This document shows positions 1-11,083 of a DNA stretch of 64,000 nt, piece after piece; positions within the stretch are counted from its first letter, which is position 1, and each line of letters begins with the position of its first letter. Position numbers and translations under genes: made by a program. The notes below the pieces were generated by a model. The model saw only the letters and a program-made list of their open reading frames with translations, made no database searches and had not been told where the DNA came from. Source of the stretch: Takakia lepidozioides (lineage: Eukaryota > Streptophyta > Takakiopsida > Takakiales > Takakiaceae); the NCBI GenBank assembly GCA_030704615.1, contig CM060732.1, positions 67,933,053 to 67,997,052 of the forward strand, in the 5' to 3' direction.

Positions 1-249
1 GACCCCCCTGTACATCCAGTTAAAGCTTCTAACCAGATTGCTGTTGGGCATAGAGCAATTTCGGCCTAAGTATCCACCTCATTGCAGATAAGAGCGCACA
101 ATCAGTTCTTAGAGGGTTGATATGCCAGAGAGGAAATGCCCTCAACAGTACATGACAGCCAATAATCTCACGAAATGGTGAATGAACCAAGCAGCTGCAC
201 AGTTTGATGATGATGAAAGACACTCACACCTTTCAAACAAAATATTGTA
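1..249. other. 3' flank of PPR-DYW gene 1
   Basis: This stretch lies just beyond the stop codon of the minus-strand PPR-DYW gene and is probably its 3' untranslated region and flank. The short open frames in it resemble nothing I know and have no supporting context. Confidence 0.4.
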
Positions 250-2670
250 TCACCAGTACTCCCCACAAGAACAAACTCCATCTTTGAAGTGGTGAAAGCG
301 GTTCGCATCCCGTACAACAATTGGTCGGCCAACAATCTTTGAGATGAACTTGGTGGCAGTGTGACAATCACCACAGACTCGAAGGTTCTTGATGACACGC
401 AGGGGTGTCCCAGGGGCTGTGCTGATCAGCCCAAAAGCAATGGCCAGCTTTTCGCTGTGATGGCAAACAGAAAATTCCTTTTGCTCCTCCTCCACATCAT
501 GCAATACAAAGCGCGTGTCAGGCACATAGCCTGCCTCCTTCATCTGCCCAGACAATCTTCTCAGTTCAGCATGGATTTCCTCAACTTTCGGATGCGATTT
601 GTCATCTACAACGAAGGTGTGCACCCTGTTCTCGACCTCAATGCAGGAGCGACCTGGCTCCTTTCTGACCCCTCTGACCTTCATCATCCTTCTCACCTTT
701 GCAGTATCGTCCCACCTGCCAGCTGCGGCATAGATGTTTGATAGCAACACATAAGTTGCAGCGTCATGTGGAAGCAACTTGAGAATACATGCTGCCACAC
801 GTTCTGCCATCTCCACGTTGCTATGAATTCTGCAGGCACCAAGCAAGGCCATCCACACTACAGCATCTTCTTTGGTTGGCATTCTGTTGATGAAGTTCTC
901 TGCCTCATCCAATTGCCCTGCACGGCCAAGAAGATCCACCATGCAGCCAAAATGCTCTACTATTGGAGTGATGCTATGATTTTCACTCAGGAAATTGAAG
1001 TAGTATCTGCCTTCATCCACTAGGCCAGCATGGCTACACGCAGAGAGAACACATATAAAGGTGATGCTGTCCAGCTTCAAGCCTTCCTTTTGCATTCCTT
1101 CAAATAGCTGCAGGGCCTCCCTATGACAACCATGCTGGGAATATCCTGCCATCATTACATTCCATGACACCAGATTTCGTTCAGCCATATTGTCGAACAA
1201 TCTCTTGGCATCCTTGATGCTCCCACATTTTGCATACATGTCCACGATGGTTGTATTCAGAATGACATCTGGTACAATTCCAGCTTTTATGACGTCAGCA
1301 TGAACCTCTTTGCCTTTTTTCAGGGCTGCCAGGCTCGCACACGCATTGCAAATGCAAGCAAAAGTGACCTGGTCTGGTTTCACTGCTTCCCGCATCATTT
1401 GCTCATAGGTCTCCAAAGCCTCCATCCCGCAACCATGCTGGGCATATCCTGCAATCATTGTATTCCATGACACCAAATTTCGTTCAGCCATATTGTCAAA
1501 CAATTGCTTGGCATCCTGCAGGCTACCACATTTGGCATACATGTCCACAAGGGTCGTATTCAGAATGACATCTGGTACAATTCCAGCTTTCATAATGTCA
1601 GTATGCACCGCTTTGCCTTTTTCCAGGGCTGCCAGGCTTGCACACGCACTGCAAATGCAAACAAATGTGACCTGGTCTGGCTTCACTCCTTCCAGCATCA
1701 TTTGCTCATAGGTCTCCAAAGCCTCCATCCCACACCCATGCTGGGCATATCCGCCAATCATTGCACTCCACGACACCACATTTCGTTCAGTCATACTGTC
1801 AAATAATCCCTTTGCATCCTGGAGGCTCCCACATTTGGCATACATGTCCACAAGGGCTGTATTCAGAATGACATCTGGTACAATTCCAGCTTTCATGATG
1901 TCAGCATGGACATCTTTGCCCTTTTCCAGGGCTCCCAGACTCGCACATGCGTTGCAAACGCAAGCAAACGAGACCTGGTTGGGCATCACCCCTTCCCGCC
2001 TCATTTGCGCATATGTCTCCAAGGCATTCTTGCCACACCCATGCTTGGTAAATCCTGCCAGCATTATATTCCAAGTGACCAAACCTCGTTTCGGCATATT
2101 GCCAAACACTTGCTGAGCATCCACAATACTCCCGCACTTGACATACATGTTGACAAGGGTGTTGTGTAGAAATACGTTTGGCTTGATTCCACTTTGGATG
2201 ATGTGAGCATGCACCTGCTTTCCCACAGCCAGGCCTCTCACCTTGATGCACTTATGTAAGAGACAGACATAAGTATCTGAATCTACTGAAACGCCTCTTT
2301 GGTTCAAAAATTGCAGAGCCTCTTTCAGTTTTCCTGCCTCACATAGTGTCCTCACATGCCCAGAAGCACCAGAACAGATTTTCTGGAATCCCTCTCGTGG
2401 TCGTCTTTTGGAAGCGGTGGTCATAGTGGAGGTGCCTGATTTTATCAAGGCTGCTGCTGCTGCTGCTACTGCTCCCAGTCGACCATCTACACGTGCAGAT
2501 TTCTTGTGGCTATCAATCCACAGTGCCTCCTTGGTACACTTATGCTTGAGATCCAGCCCTTTCGTCTGGATCTGGACCCACACTCCATCCCTGCCTCCTT
2601 CAGCTACCCCTGCCTCAGGAACAATACTGCATAGAGCTCTCCTCTCACCGCTAGCAGCTGACAATGCCAT
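250..2670 (-). CDS. PLS-class PPR protein with DYW deaminase domain (PPR-DYW 1)
   Basis: Predicted organellar C-to-U RNA editing factor of 806 residues in one exon. PPR repeats bind a specific transcript and the C-terminal DYW domain deaminates a cytidine. Seen: from about residue 110, a PLS array with four strongly similar triplets built on 'VDMYAKCGS', 'VSWN.MIAGYAQHG' and 'ACASLAALEKGK'; E1/E2 motifs from about residue 560; then a DYW domain with HSE (738-740), CGDC (766-769), a second zinc site (HH 793-794, C-S-C 800-802) and terminus EYW. The start is supported by an acceptor-like TTTTAG directly before G-ATGGCA, matching PPR genes 2 and 3. Odd: residues about 36-52 ('GLDLKHKCTKEALWIDS') repeat the second half of an OSB PDF motif, so a PDF remnant sits inside this exon. 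The high identity of the inner triplets indicates recent internal duplication. The DYW assignment is firm; the target transcript and the organelle are unknown. Confidence 0.93.
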   Translation of the reverse strand: MALSAASGERRALCSIVPEAGVAEGGRDGVWVQIQTKGLDLKHKCTKEALWIDSHKKSARVDGRLGAVAAAAAALIKSGTSTMTTASKRRPREGFQKICSGASGHVRTLCEAGKLKEALQFLNQRGVSVDSDTYVCLLHKCIKVRGLAVGKQVHAHIIQSGIKPNVFLHNTLVNMYVKCGSIVDAQQVFGNMPKRGLVTWNIMLAGFTKHGCGKNALETYAQMRREGVMPNQVSFACVCNACASLGALEKGKDVHADIMKAGIVPDVILNTALVDMYAKCGSLQDAKGLFDSMTERNVVSWSAMIGGYAQHGCGMEALETYEQMMLEGVKPDQVTFVCICSACASLAALEKGKAVHTDIMKAGIVPDVILNTTLVDMYAKCGSLQDAKQLFDNMAERNLVSWNTMIAGYAQHGCGMEALETYEQMMREAVKPDQVTFACICNACASLAALKKGKEVHADVIKAGIVPDVILNTTIVDMYAKCGSIKDAKRLFDNMAERNLVSWNVMMAGYSQHGCHREALQLFEGMQKEGLKLDSITFICVLSACSHAGLVDEGRYYFNFLSENHSITPIVEHFGCMVDLLGRAGQLDEAENFINRMPTKEDAVVWMALLGACRIHSNVEMAERVAACILKLLPHDAATYVLLSNIYAAAGRWDDTAKVRRMMKVRGVRKEPGRSCIEVENRVHTFVVDDKSHPKVEEIHAELRRLSGQMKEAGYVPDTRFVLHDVEEEQKEFSVCHHSEKLAIAFGLISTAPGTPLRVIKNLRVCGDCHTATKFISKIVGRPIVVRDANRFHHFKDGVCSCGEYW

Positions 2671-3033
2671 CCTAAAATATATCTAGCACCGTGCTTTAAG
2701 AATGTGTTGAGGAGAAAGGGATGATGACAATTTGCAAAATAGCTTTTCAATGCATCTTGTTCGCTGCTTCTTCTGTAAGACATTCACCTTCCTGCCTTGA
2801 TTGTACCACCATTCACAGGGGTTCAAAAAGCATTCCTCCCCGAGCTTCTCCTCGTCCCTGTATTGGGTTTCTGGATACTTGCCTGTTACCCCATTGGCAG
2901 TAATATGTGAAAAAGAGTAGGAACCACCATAGATCCACCTGACAAGCTAACCTACAACACTCAACACTTCAACCTTAGGGATGATAAGAGGACAAAACAA
3001 GCCCAAGCCTGTTGAAGAAGAAGGTGTCCTCAC

Positions 3034-3166
3034 CACATTGTTCTTGACCTTGTGTCATCAAAGCACCTAGCTTTTCTTTTACCCAAGGAGGAGTTAACCA
3101 ACCATCAATCCATAGGACCTCTTGTGTGCACTGCTTATGTCGGTAGTCTGGAGATGTTGGATTGGT
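3034..3166 (-). CDS. OSB-type PDF-motif exon (second half) upstream of PPR-DYW 1
   Basis: Candidate exon preceded by GTTGTCACAG. Its frame reads 'SPDYRHKQCTQEVLWIDG' then 'PPWVKEKLGALMTQG', matching the second half of the PDF motif of plant organellar single-stranded-DNA-binding (OSB) proteins (PDF-x-HK, then EALW and PPWV). The same exon occurs before PPR-DYW 2 and 3. It enters in phase 0, as the 80-bp exon at 3472-3551 requires. The GTGAGG donor chosen here leaves phase 1, which does not fit the PPR exon at 2671, so either another donor is used, this exon is skipped in favour of the PDF remnant within the PPR exon, or it is a relic. Confidence 0.55.
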
Positions 3167-3471
3167 CTGTGACAACCACCAGGGAGCAGCTGAGGCAGCC
3201 ACAGCTTTAACCAAGCCACAAACATCAACCCTCCCAAGTACCTTGCAAACTCCAGGGGAAAGCCCCTGCATATCCTGCTACAATGCTTATGAAGAACAAC
3301 CTACCATACTGACAATAATGACAGTAAGAGCAGTTTCTGTAGAACAAACTGATATTCTAACTTCACTCAGCAACTAGGAGTACCATCCAGTCCACAAAAT
3401 ACTATCACACTGGAGGCAGACAAATTCCCTCCATGCCAGACTCCTTCATATCCTACATGAAGAAAGCTCAC

Positions 3472-3551
3472 CTTGTCAACTCTGTAGTCCCACCATGGTG
3501 AAGGATCTTTAGAGAACTCCTGCCAGCGCTGTTCCACGCTCCAGCCTCGAC
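3472..3551 (-). CDS. OSB-type PDF-motif exon (first half) upstream of PPR-DYW 1
   Basis: Exactly 80 bp between an AG acceptor (GCACGTAG) and a GTGAGC donor. It reads 'RWQEFSKDPSPWWDYRVDK', the 'WQ-FF-DP--WWDNR--K' half of the OSB PDF motif. Incoming phase 1 and outgoing phase 0 are identical in all four copies of this exon in the window (here, two before PPR-DYW 2, one before PPR-DYW 3). It joins in frame to the upstream exon 3717-3942, and downstream either to 3166 or to a possible acceptor at 2565 inside the PPR exon. Confidence 0.65.
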
Positions 3552-3716
3552 CTACGTGCTAGATATACCAAATATCTCACTATCCTGTATGCTTTTTTGC
3601 TTCTTTGATCAGATCAGAAGGGTTCTCCTGGATAATTCAGCCTGGATTCCAAGCCTGAATCCTACGATGCGTACAACATAGCGACCTCAAAAACAAAAAC
3701 CCACAAATGTCTTCAC

Positions 3717-3942
3717 CTAATTTCATTGGCATCCCTGAAGGTTTGGTAGGCGCCATAGCCATCACATGCAAGGGACTCCGTCCTTGGCGCATTGCAGACG
3801 GGTATGCCGCTCTCAGCTCCACATCCCAGCCCCTTAAGCTGCTGCATGCTGTGATGCCTCCCGCATGACCGCAACGAGAAGACAGGGCCTTGGGTATGGG
3901 GTCCGCATGCACGGTCAGGGGGACGGCTGAACACGCTGCCAT
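3717..3942 (-). CDS. Candidate first exon (possible organelle transit peptide) of the PPR-DYW 1 locus
   Basis: A 226-bp open segment starting 'MAACSAVPLT' and ending in phase 1 at a GTGAAG donor. It is homologous to 24245-24464 and 33851-34061, the corresponding exons of the other two PPR loci; the three share 'LSS.C', an acidic-then-basic 'VE.KWV' core and 'VMA..P.QP'. An N-terminus rich in small, hydroxylated and basic residues would suit a mitochondrial or plastid presequence. Homology across three loci with the same terminal phase argues for coding function. No family is recognised for this exon itself. Confidence 0.45.
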
Positions 3943-3999
3943 CCCCAATAGTGAGTGAGAGAGGAGCAGAAGATATTGGTTCTTCGATCTGCGCAAATC

Positions 4000-4640
4000 G
4001 AACCCCGAGAAATGACTACACCAGCAGGCTCTCTATCAAGGATCACGCATAGGTGTGAACCATCGCTTGCTGCTGCTCCATTTCGCAAGTCTCCTTACTT
4101 CGTCTTTTCCAAAGGCAATACCAATCTCCTCCTCTCTCCAGTCCCCCGCGACCCCGCCATCCCCACCAAATGGCAGAGGCTACTCTGCTTGCGAGAGCTC
4201 AATGACCGCATGGCTGCAATCCCATGTGTGAAATTATAGAGCATTATTGAGAGTGATTCTCACACTCTTCTGCAGCATACTATGCATCTTATGGCAGTGG
4301 CTAAGATGCATAGTTATCAGAGCAGATAGCATCGTGCAAAAAGAAAGGACCAAATCCCCTTTGCAATCGCTCGTCGTGAGATTTGAGTCATGAAAGTCAT
4401 TTCAGATACGGACTAAAATATGTGAGTTGCAGAACATTGTTTCGAATGCGTCCAATTCGTGTGACACTAGTCTTTCATCATGGCGATAGTTTTGAAGAAG
4501 ACACCGCCAGAGTTGTACATCCGACCTCCATGGGTCTGTCTCCCGATTCTTCAATTCATTGAAAGGAGTCTTTGTTGAAGGTCGCCCATGAAGTGGGCTA
4601 TCATACAATGCAAGCTACAATGAACTTTCATGATCCTGCA
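4000..4640. other. Intergenic stretch between divergent gene 5' ends
   Basis: Between the minus-strand PPR locus and the plus-strand small secreted gene. No open frame here has recognisable motifs or homology to other parts of the window. It probably holds the two divergent promoters. Confidence 0.4.
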
Positions 4641-4644
4641 GTAA

Positions 4645-4652
4645 TATAAAAG
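4645..4652 (+). promoter_or_regulatory. TATA-box-like site of the small secreted-protein gene
   Basis: TATAAAAG lies 158-165 bases before the ATG at 4810, on the same strand. The spacing suits a TATA box with a 5' leader of about 130 bases. Based on sequence match only. Confidence 0.45.
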
Positions 4653-4809
4653 AAAACCTGCTGATCGTCCTTCCACGGGTGACCGCTGTTTGCTCTGTGA
4701 GGAGCCTCAGCGAGTAAATCAACCATTTTTTCTTATCTTCCCTCTGTTGTCAGGCACTCGCCGAAGAGTAAAGTAGGGTGGAGTAGGGCGCTTTCAAGCT
4801 GCCCTGGAT

Positions 4810-6003
4810 ATGGCTTCACGAGCTTGCAGCCTGCTTCTTCTGGCTACGTTACTCTATGCCATGGTGGCCCGTACGGAGACAGCAGCAGCTAACACTCTCC
4901 TACCCATTTCGGTCTCTCTCTTTCTTGATGTATTTGTTCTATGTGACCCATGGGCAAAACGTTTTTCTCTCTCTCCCTTGGCAGACGCACTAAATTTCTC
5001 GTTCTCCTTTCTCTTTCCTTTGGGCATTCATTCTTAGTGTTCTACTTTGTCCCACGAGCCCACTATGGATTGACATAGAGTTTCTTTGTCTCTGTCTCTG
5101 TCTCTCTCCCTTTGTTCAAATAATTTGACTGCGAGGCCTTTGGAGATTGTGGTCATCTGTATTTCACTGGACCCAGTTGGCTTCACAGTTGTAAAAGATA
5201 TACTTTCTTTCTCCATTTAATCTGTTGATGGTGACGAAACAGGAGACGGAACTGCGATCTAAAAGGATGACATGCTATCAAGATATAGAGAAGTATGTTG
5301 GCCCACCCTCTTTCCCCCTATGTCCACCCGTCCTCAGAGTTGCTCATGCTCTTCTCTAGCCCTCATTCTTGCCCTAAAGTTCTCTGTGCACCCTAACTGG
5401 ACAGGGGGATTATTACTGAAATGACACTGTTAAGTGCAGTAGACGTCCCGTCTGATCAATACTGGATATGTGCGCTCTCTGTTTTCTCATTTAAGGTTGA
5501 GAAGTGCTGTCAGACGATTGTCTTTCAGAGGCGGGCTGGGTACTGATAGCCCCGAGTATTGACAGTGGGCTATGGGGAGGGACGTGCAAAGCATCTGTGA
5601 TTAACAAAGAGAATTGTGCACTGCGCTGTGTGTCACGAGCCTGTTATCAATCTGTCTATGGAGCTGACTCTGTAAGCCATTCTCCCTTCCCTCCTACCTC
5701 TCTGGTAATGCAAACACAAGTCACTTGCATGCTACTTTGCATTAAGGTAAAGAACTCTCAAAAAAGTGTTGGGACCAATATCATGGTTGTCTAGCACATG
5801 CATGTGCCACCATGCGTACTCGCCTCTACATTGATGCAGTAAAGGATTTCATTGAAACTAGTGGTGCTGTTCTTGATAGAGACATATGGTCTGGATGCCT
5901 GCCATGTTGGGGGTCTTACACATGGAATATCTCGATTACACAGTTGGAGGAGGGAGAAGTTGATCGGAGGGGAAGAGACTTCAAAATCTGCATCCGCAGG
6001 TGA
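4810..6003 (+). CDS. Small secreted Cys-rich protein with a 'LEEGEVD' tail (three exons)
   Basis: Predicted exons 4810-4870, 5529-5671 and 5944-6003 give 87 residues. Exon 1 encodes a signal peptide ('MASRACSLLLLATLLYAMVA'). Exon 2 follows TGTCTTTCAG and reads 'GWVLIAPSIDSGLWGGTCKA' then 'NCALRCVSRACYQSVYGADS', ending at a strong GTAAGC donor. Exon 3 follows an ACAG acceptor and reads 'LEEGEVDRRGRDFKICIRR' before TGA. The exon 2/exon 3 join is in phase 0 and gives 'YGADSLEEGEVD', which I recall as the hallmark of a conserved, uncharacterised plant family of short secreted or membrane proteins with a C-x3-C-x4-CY pattern. The GTACGG donor of exon 1 is weak; it was chosen because it is the only nearby one that keeps signal peptide and exon 2 in frame. 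Function unknown. Confidence 0.6.
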
Positions 6004-6784
6004 CATTCTTCCCCCAACCTTGGAAGAACTAGCATCTACTGAGAGAGCAGCTAAAAACCAGTAGCCATCCTATACCTCCTGTACGTTGAATTTGGCCAGT
6101 CTTTTAGTCATTGACTTTTGCTGGCATTCCTCTGTGTGTGTCTAATACAGTTGATGCAATAAGCTTTCTGGTTTTTTGTTCTCTGTGCTGCAGATGACAA
6201 CTTACTTTTTTGTTCTCTTTCTTCCTCGTCGAGGAGGTTTTTTTATAATCCTGGCTTGAGTCTTTCAACCATCCAGTGGCCCTTCAGGCTGTGCATAGAG
6301 CAGTAGGCTCTGTAAATTTGCTGGACATCAAACAACACTATAGTTTGGCTCTTTGGCACTTGAGATCTCCGATGGACATACTAAATTTCTAAAAATGAAA
6401 AAAAAATCTCTCTTTATGTTTTAAAAGTTGTTTCATGTTGTTTCTTGTCGTCCCATCGGCCACCTGGGATGTTATGAAGTTTCTTTTCTTCTTACTTCCT
6501 TTCTTCCCCAACTACATTGTGCGGGATATTCTCACCAGAGAGTGACCCTCTTCAGGACAATCAAGAACATTGTCTTGGCACCTCTGTTCACCAACTTTCA
6601 AAATCTTGAGGCTGAGCCTAAAGCCCTTGCCCTGTTGGGGTCTAACTTTTGGGCTGCTCACAGACAACAGATTGATGCTTGTGTGAAGGGCTTCCTATAG
6701 GATATCTGGAAAGCCCGAACTAATTGTTTGTAACAAGGTAAGTCATACTAACGGAGTGAGCCCAACACAAAGGTAGTTTCTGGT

Positions 6785-6925
6785 CCCTTTTGTTCCGCCC
6801 AAGCTGGGCACCCAAATTGGGCGCAGGGTCTATGGTCACAGGGCCATGGCAAACAGAGTCTTATGAGTACATCTCTCCCCAACTCAGTGCAAGGGGGTCT
6901 AGGGCCTCAACCAATGGCATGCAGA
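6785..6925 (+). repeat. Dispersed repeat, two degenerate copies in tandem
   Basis: The segment TTGTTCCGCCC ... GGGTCTATGGTCACAG ... CCATGGCAAACAGAG is echoed about 90 bases later (CCCCAACTCAGTGC ... GGGTCTAGGGCC ... AATGGCATGCAGAG). It is found again in reverse orientation at 26385-26462, inside the last intron of the PPR-DYW 2 locus. This is probably a small non-autonomous element; no termini were resolved. Confidence 0.4.
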
Positions 6926-9900
6926 GTTTAATGTTCCTACCATGTGCTGCAGCTTGAATTTGTTTGTTATTGGGTTGGGGGTTTGGTGGCAGAGAGGGGA
7001 AGGCGGAGAGGGCTTTGAAAGGAGCAGGCTACACCGAGTAATATTTCCGAGGTAATTACATTCATAGCACAGTCACAAAGCTTTCCCAGGAGCTGGCATT
7101 TTTTACTCAACATTGCAACAAATTTGAAGAGAATTTTGAGCTAATTCTTGGAGGGTTCTTGTTTGAGTTCAGATAACTACTTTTTCACAGAGGTGTGAAT
7201 TTTGCAGAGACAACAGCAAAGGGAAGAAAGAGAGTGGTCTGAATGCTGAGGTTAGGATCTCATGTACGTTGAAACAGGGCATATCGAGCTGCAACAGTTG
7301 GCGGCTTATGCTAGCACTGATCACCATGATGGCAAGGTCAAGGACCAACAACCAGCAGCAGACAGCCCAGGGCACTTTCCACCACAGTAAACTCCAATTT
7401 TAATGGTCTGAAACCCAAACTGGCCTGTTGCCACCTAGGATAAGAAGAATTTGGAGTAACTTAACAAATTTTTACAAGGACTCGTTGTCAGTAACTGGTT
7501 CCCTGTCACTGAATGCCGTCTTTGCCCTTTTATCTACATTATGCCAAATGTAGAGGGTCTTGCTCTGATATTCAAGTGTTTTAAAGTCAACATGATGGAG
7601 TGCAAGTTCCGTTGGGTGAGTTACATTTGGTGGTTCTCTAATGACATGAAAGTTCTTGCATTTCTTTCTGCTTAGATTCCCCATCAAACACTTTATTTCA
7701 TAGCTCAACTGCAACAAGGGTGTGAGCGATAGCTTGTAGCCAGTACCCAGTTTGTGGGGGAATACTTTTACTACTTTCGGGTGATCATCCTGTGTATTGA
7801 TTGAACCTTTCAAAGACTGCGTTGTTCCACTGAAACTTTTGGGCAGGATTTAGCGGACTGAACTGTGAACTGTGAAACCTCTCACTACTCCATCTTGCAG
7901 GCCCGTTTATCTTCTTTGATGAACTGGGGAAGTGGATGTGTTTGCCCCAGATTCTTTCTTCGCCTATGTAGTTGAGTAGCAGAAAACCTGAGCTTGCAGC
8001 AGGTCATCCCTTTCCAGTCCACAGCCACATTCCAGTTGTGTTGAGAGTTTAGAGCTGCAAGGACTCCCACATCACTACATTTTAGTTGAAGGGCCTTTCT
8101 CATGATACGTCAGGCTCTCAACATGCCAAGAGCCTACAACAGCATTTGCACCTCAAACTCAGCAATACAACACATTCCTTGAAAGCCTCCATGGAATTCC
8201 GTGCTCCTTGCAACCCACAACCCCTCAGATATTCAAAGGGGAAAAGCAGGTCTCCGACAGCCGCCTACATTCAAGGAACTGGGTGCTTTCTGGTGGGAGC
8301 AAGATGCCCATTGTTACCCCAGAAAGGCACTTTTGGATGGCCCCAATACAGTACAAGTACTAAGTACTTACACCACTTTATCTTATTATTACCTTTTAGG
8401 CCAACTTTTAGTCTCCAAAAGGCTACTGTTGGCAGGGGGGTATCTAGTACCTAGCACCTACATCCTTTTTCTCACCTGGGGTAAAGATGGCAGTACATAT
8501 TGAATATCGGAAGACCTATAATTCCACCATGCATTCCGCCAAGTGGAATGCACCGTGACGAATTCTTCTTTTTAACGGCACGATAAATACAAACAAATTT
8601 TTTTGGCAGTGCTTTACGAGTCCGTAATGAGCTTGTCGAAAGTATGGAGAAACTAAACTACCGACCATTCCAGAATTCAACCTAATGTATGGAAACGGAA
8701 CTCCTTGCATTGCAATGGCAACAATCATATATATATATGTATGTATGAGGCCAGCCGAAGCTAGTATAAATAAGAGCCTCTTCCCCTTCTGGGTGCTGCT
8801 CTCTTTCACGGGTGGCTCTATTTTATGTATGTACATATGTACATGGTAGCCAAACTGGTTTCAAGTCTCTCCTTCTGCTTGTTATAGTGAAGCACAGAAA
8901 CCAACACCCTGGCATCTTTGTCTCTAATTTTTAGTCCAGACTGTAGTTGGCCATGTACATTTGAGCGCGGATCCTAAATTACACTGTGCTGGGCACATCT
9001 TTTTGTTGTATCATCAGTATCCTTTCCTCTTGCCGTATTTTGACGATCCAACACATCAATCAGAAGAGCCACCAGAGGATTCCATTGCCACCATTGAATC
9101 CCCTCACACATAAATATTAGCATGCCCAAATGCTCAAATGGAGTTCACTCCATTAGATTTAGCTGAAGCACAATAAAATGGAGTATAAAATGTTATTGGA
9201 ATTAAGATACCCAAAGAAAAAAGGGTACCCCATGTATTAGTGTTTGATGTGATCAGACAAAAAAGGTTCACATGGGCCGCTGATGTCACCCTCACTGCCC
9301 TGAGAGCAGATGTGACATTGATTGGTTGGATATTTATTAAACGACAAGGCATCAATTTTAGGAATCTGTGTGGACGTGCAATAAGATTCTTCGTCCATCC
9401 ACCACACAGATATGGCACTGTGCCCAACGGGCTGCCCTCGGGGAAAACTGCCTTTTGGCAATGTCCCCAAACTATGTCTGTGGGGTGTATGTGAGTGTAC
9501 TGTGGAGGTACCCAGACAAGCGATGGTTGCATGGGGGAATGGGGAAACAAGAACAGGCTTTCCAGGAGCTTGGCAGCATTCATGAATCATTGCTGCCTTG
9601 TCCTCTCTCTTCATTTGGACTCTGACCTCCTTGCAGCTACGCCCAATTTGGATGCTCTACCTACCTACCTAAGTAGTTTCGCCCAGATTTGATATGGTTC
9701 TACTCTATCGCAGGAAACCCAATCCGAGATCTTATTCCTGAAGACTTCAAAGTCAATCACCAAAGTATCCGCCATCTACAAGCACCTAAACAAAGTGTAG
9801 ACAAGAAGTGAGGTTTTCCTTTGAAGACTAAAGTATGACTCTCACACATTCCATGGAGGAGGAAGTGCTAAGACTTTTATGTGAAGGAACTTTTAGGGGG

Positions 9901-10663
9901 CAAGAGATACAGGTTTTTCTTCACAGTAATGTTTCATGAACAGTGAGATATGCATGTGCAAGCAAAGAGATCCTAGAGCTTAGGCGAGAAACTAGGAAAT
10001 ACAAACCGGCCATCTTTTGCCTTTACAGGGATATGAGAATTGACTGCTTCAAGTCAACTTGGGTTTGGGGATTGGGATGACGGTCATCGGCGATGTCGTG
10101 ACGCAGTAAATGCCAAGTTTATGAGACTAACTTCAGAGGTGTGAGAGTGTTCACTGGTTAGTTCAAGTGACCTGCAGGTGTCGCGCAACCGTCTGTAACT
10201 TAACAGAGTTACAAGCTGGCACGTCCACAGTCATCTCTTTCATGCTGTGGACTTGATTCGTACAAATGGCAATGAATCCGATCGGATCTGACTTTCGAGG
10301 TTACATAGCGTGTTATTCCTTCAATAAAATCAGATGATCCGAGCAGTTTGTAGGCTTTCCAATTCTCGACGTTAATGATGACGATGCTCTTTATATATAC
10401 TATAGTATTTGGAGCAGTTGACAATATCTGACAGAAGCCCCCGGTTTAGATATGGGTGCTTTCCGAGGAACAGGTCGAGCAATACCTGGGCAACTATAAT
10501 TGGAGTATGCCAAATCCGAGCCTTCATTGGACGACAACACCGGAAGGTGGAGGTTTCAATCACCGCCTTCAAAATCAGTGGACTTGGAGCATTGTCACTG
10601 TGTCTGTGTGTGCAGCTAAGTGGAAAGCGACTGCTGACTGTTCTTAGAAGCCTGATCCAGTGC

Positions 10664-10664
10664 C

Positions 10665-10698
<34 letters not shown>
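10664..10698 (+). repeat. GA dinucleotide microsatellite
   Basis: A nearly perfect (GA)n run of about 35 bases, roughly 390 bases before the F-box/kelch gene. GA/CT tracts are common in plant 5' regions. A shorter one lies at 23037-23056. Confidence 0.8.
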
Positions 10699-10704
<6 letters not shown>

Positions 10705-11083
10705 CGCCTAGTGTTCCGTCTTCAATGCACTCTCTTGCCTGGTGACTTGTATGTAGCTGACAGTGCTACCAGTTGTCCATTCCAGAGTCGACCCACACTG
10801 TAATATCCTCTTCACCAAGGTCAATACAATCCGACCGCTTGCTTCTCACTACAAGTCCGTTTACAAAGGAGCGTAATCAATTGTCTTTTCTAGATTGTGA
10901 GCTCTGGTCATATTCTCTCTCCTTCTAAGCCTTCTCACTTTCCCACTCGGCTCTAGATCCTTCTCTCCTCTCCCTCGCCTGCCTCAGACTCTGACCAAGA
11001 CCATAACAAAGATGCGTTTGAGAGGGGGGAGTTGATAGGGGTTTTAAACATCTTGAGCACACCTCTTCTTTCCGACGGTTGTC

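Larger units (their letters stand above)
6004..11083. other. Long gene-poor stretch
   Basis: About 5 kb between two plus-strand genes. I see no coding unit with recognisable motifs or splice-linked exons; open frames near 8.1-8.5 and 9.1-9.6 kb overlap on both strands and look like chance. It contains a dispersed repeat (6785-6925), a short TA/TG microsatellite near 8725, a CTAC run near 9657 and a GA microsatellite at 10664. A TTATATATAC box at 10391 could serve the F-box gene, but it is about 690 bases from the ATG. Confidence 0.4.

Noticed and set aside
1493-2251. Several open frames of 70-116 codons on both strands across PPR-DYW 1
   Set aside because: They are shadows of the repeated PPR coding sequence in other frames and share its repeat period.
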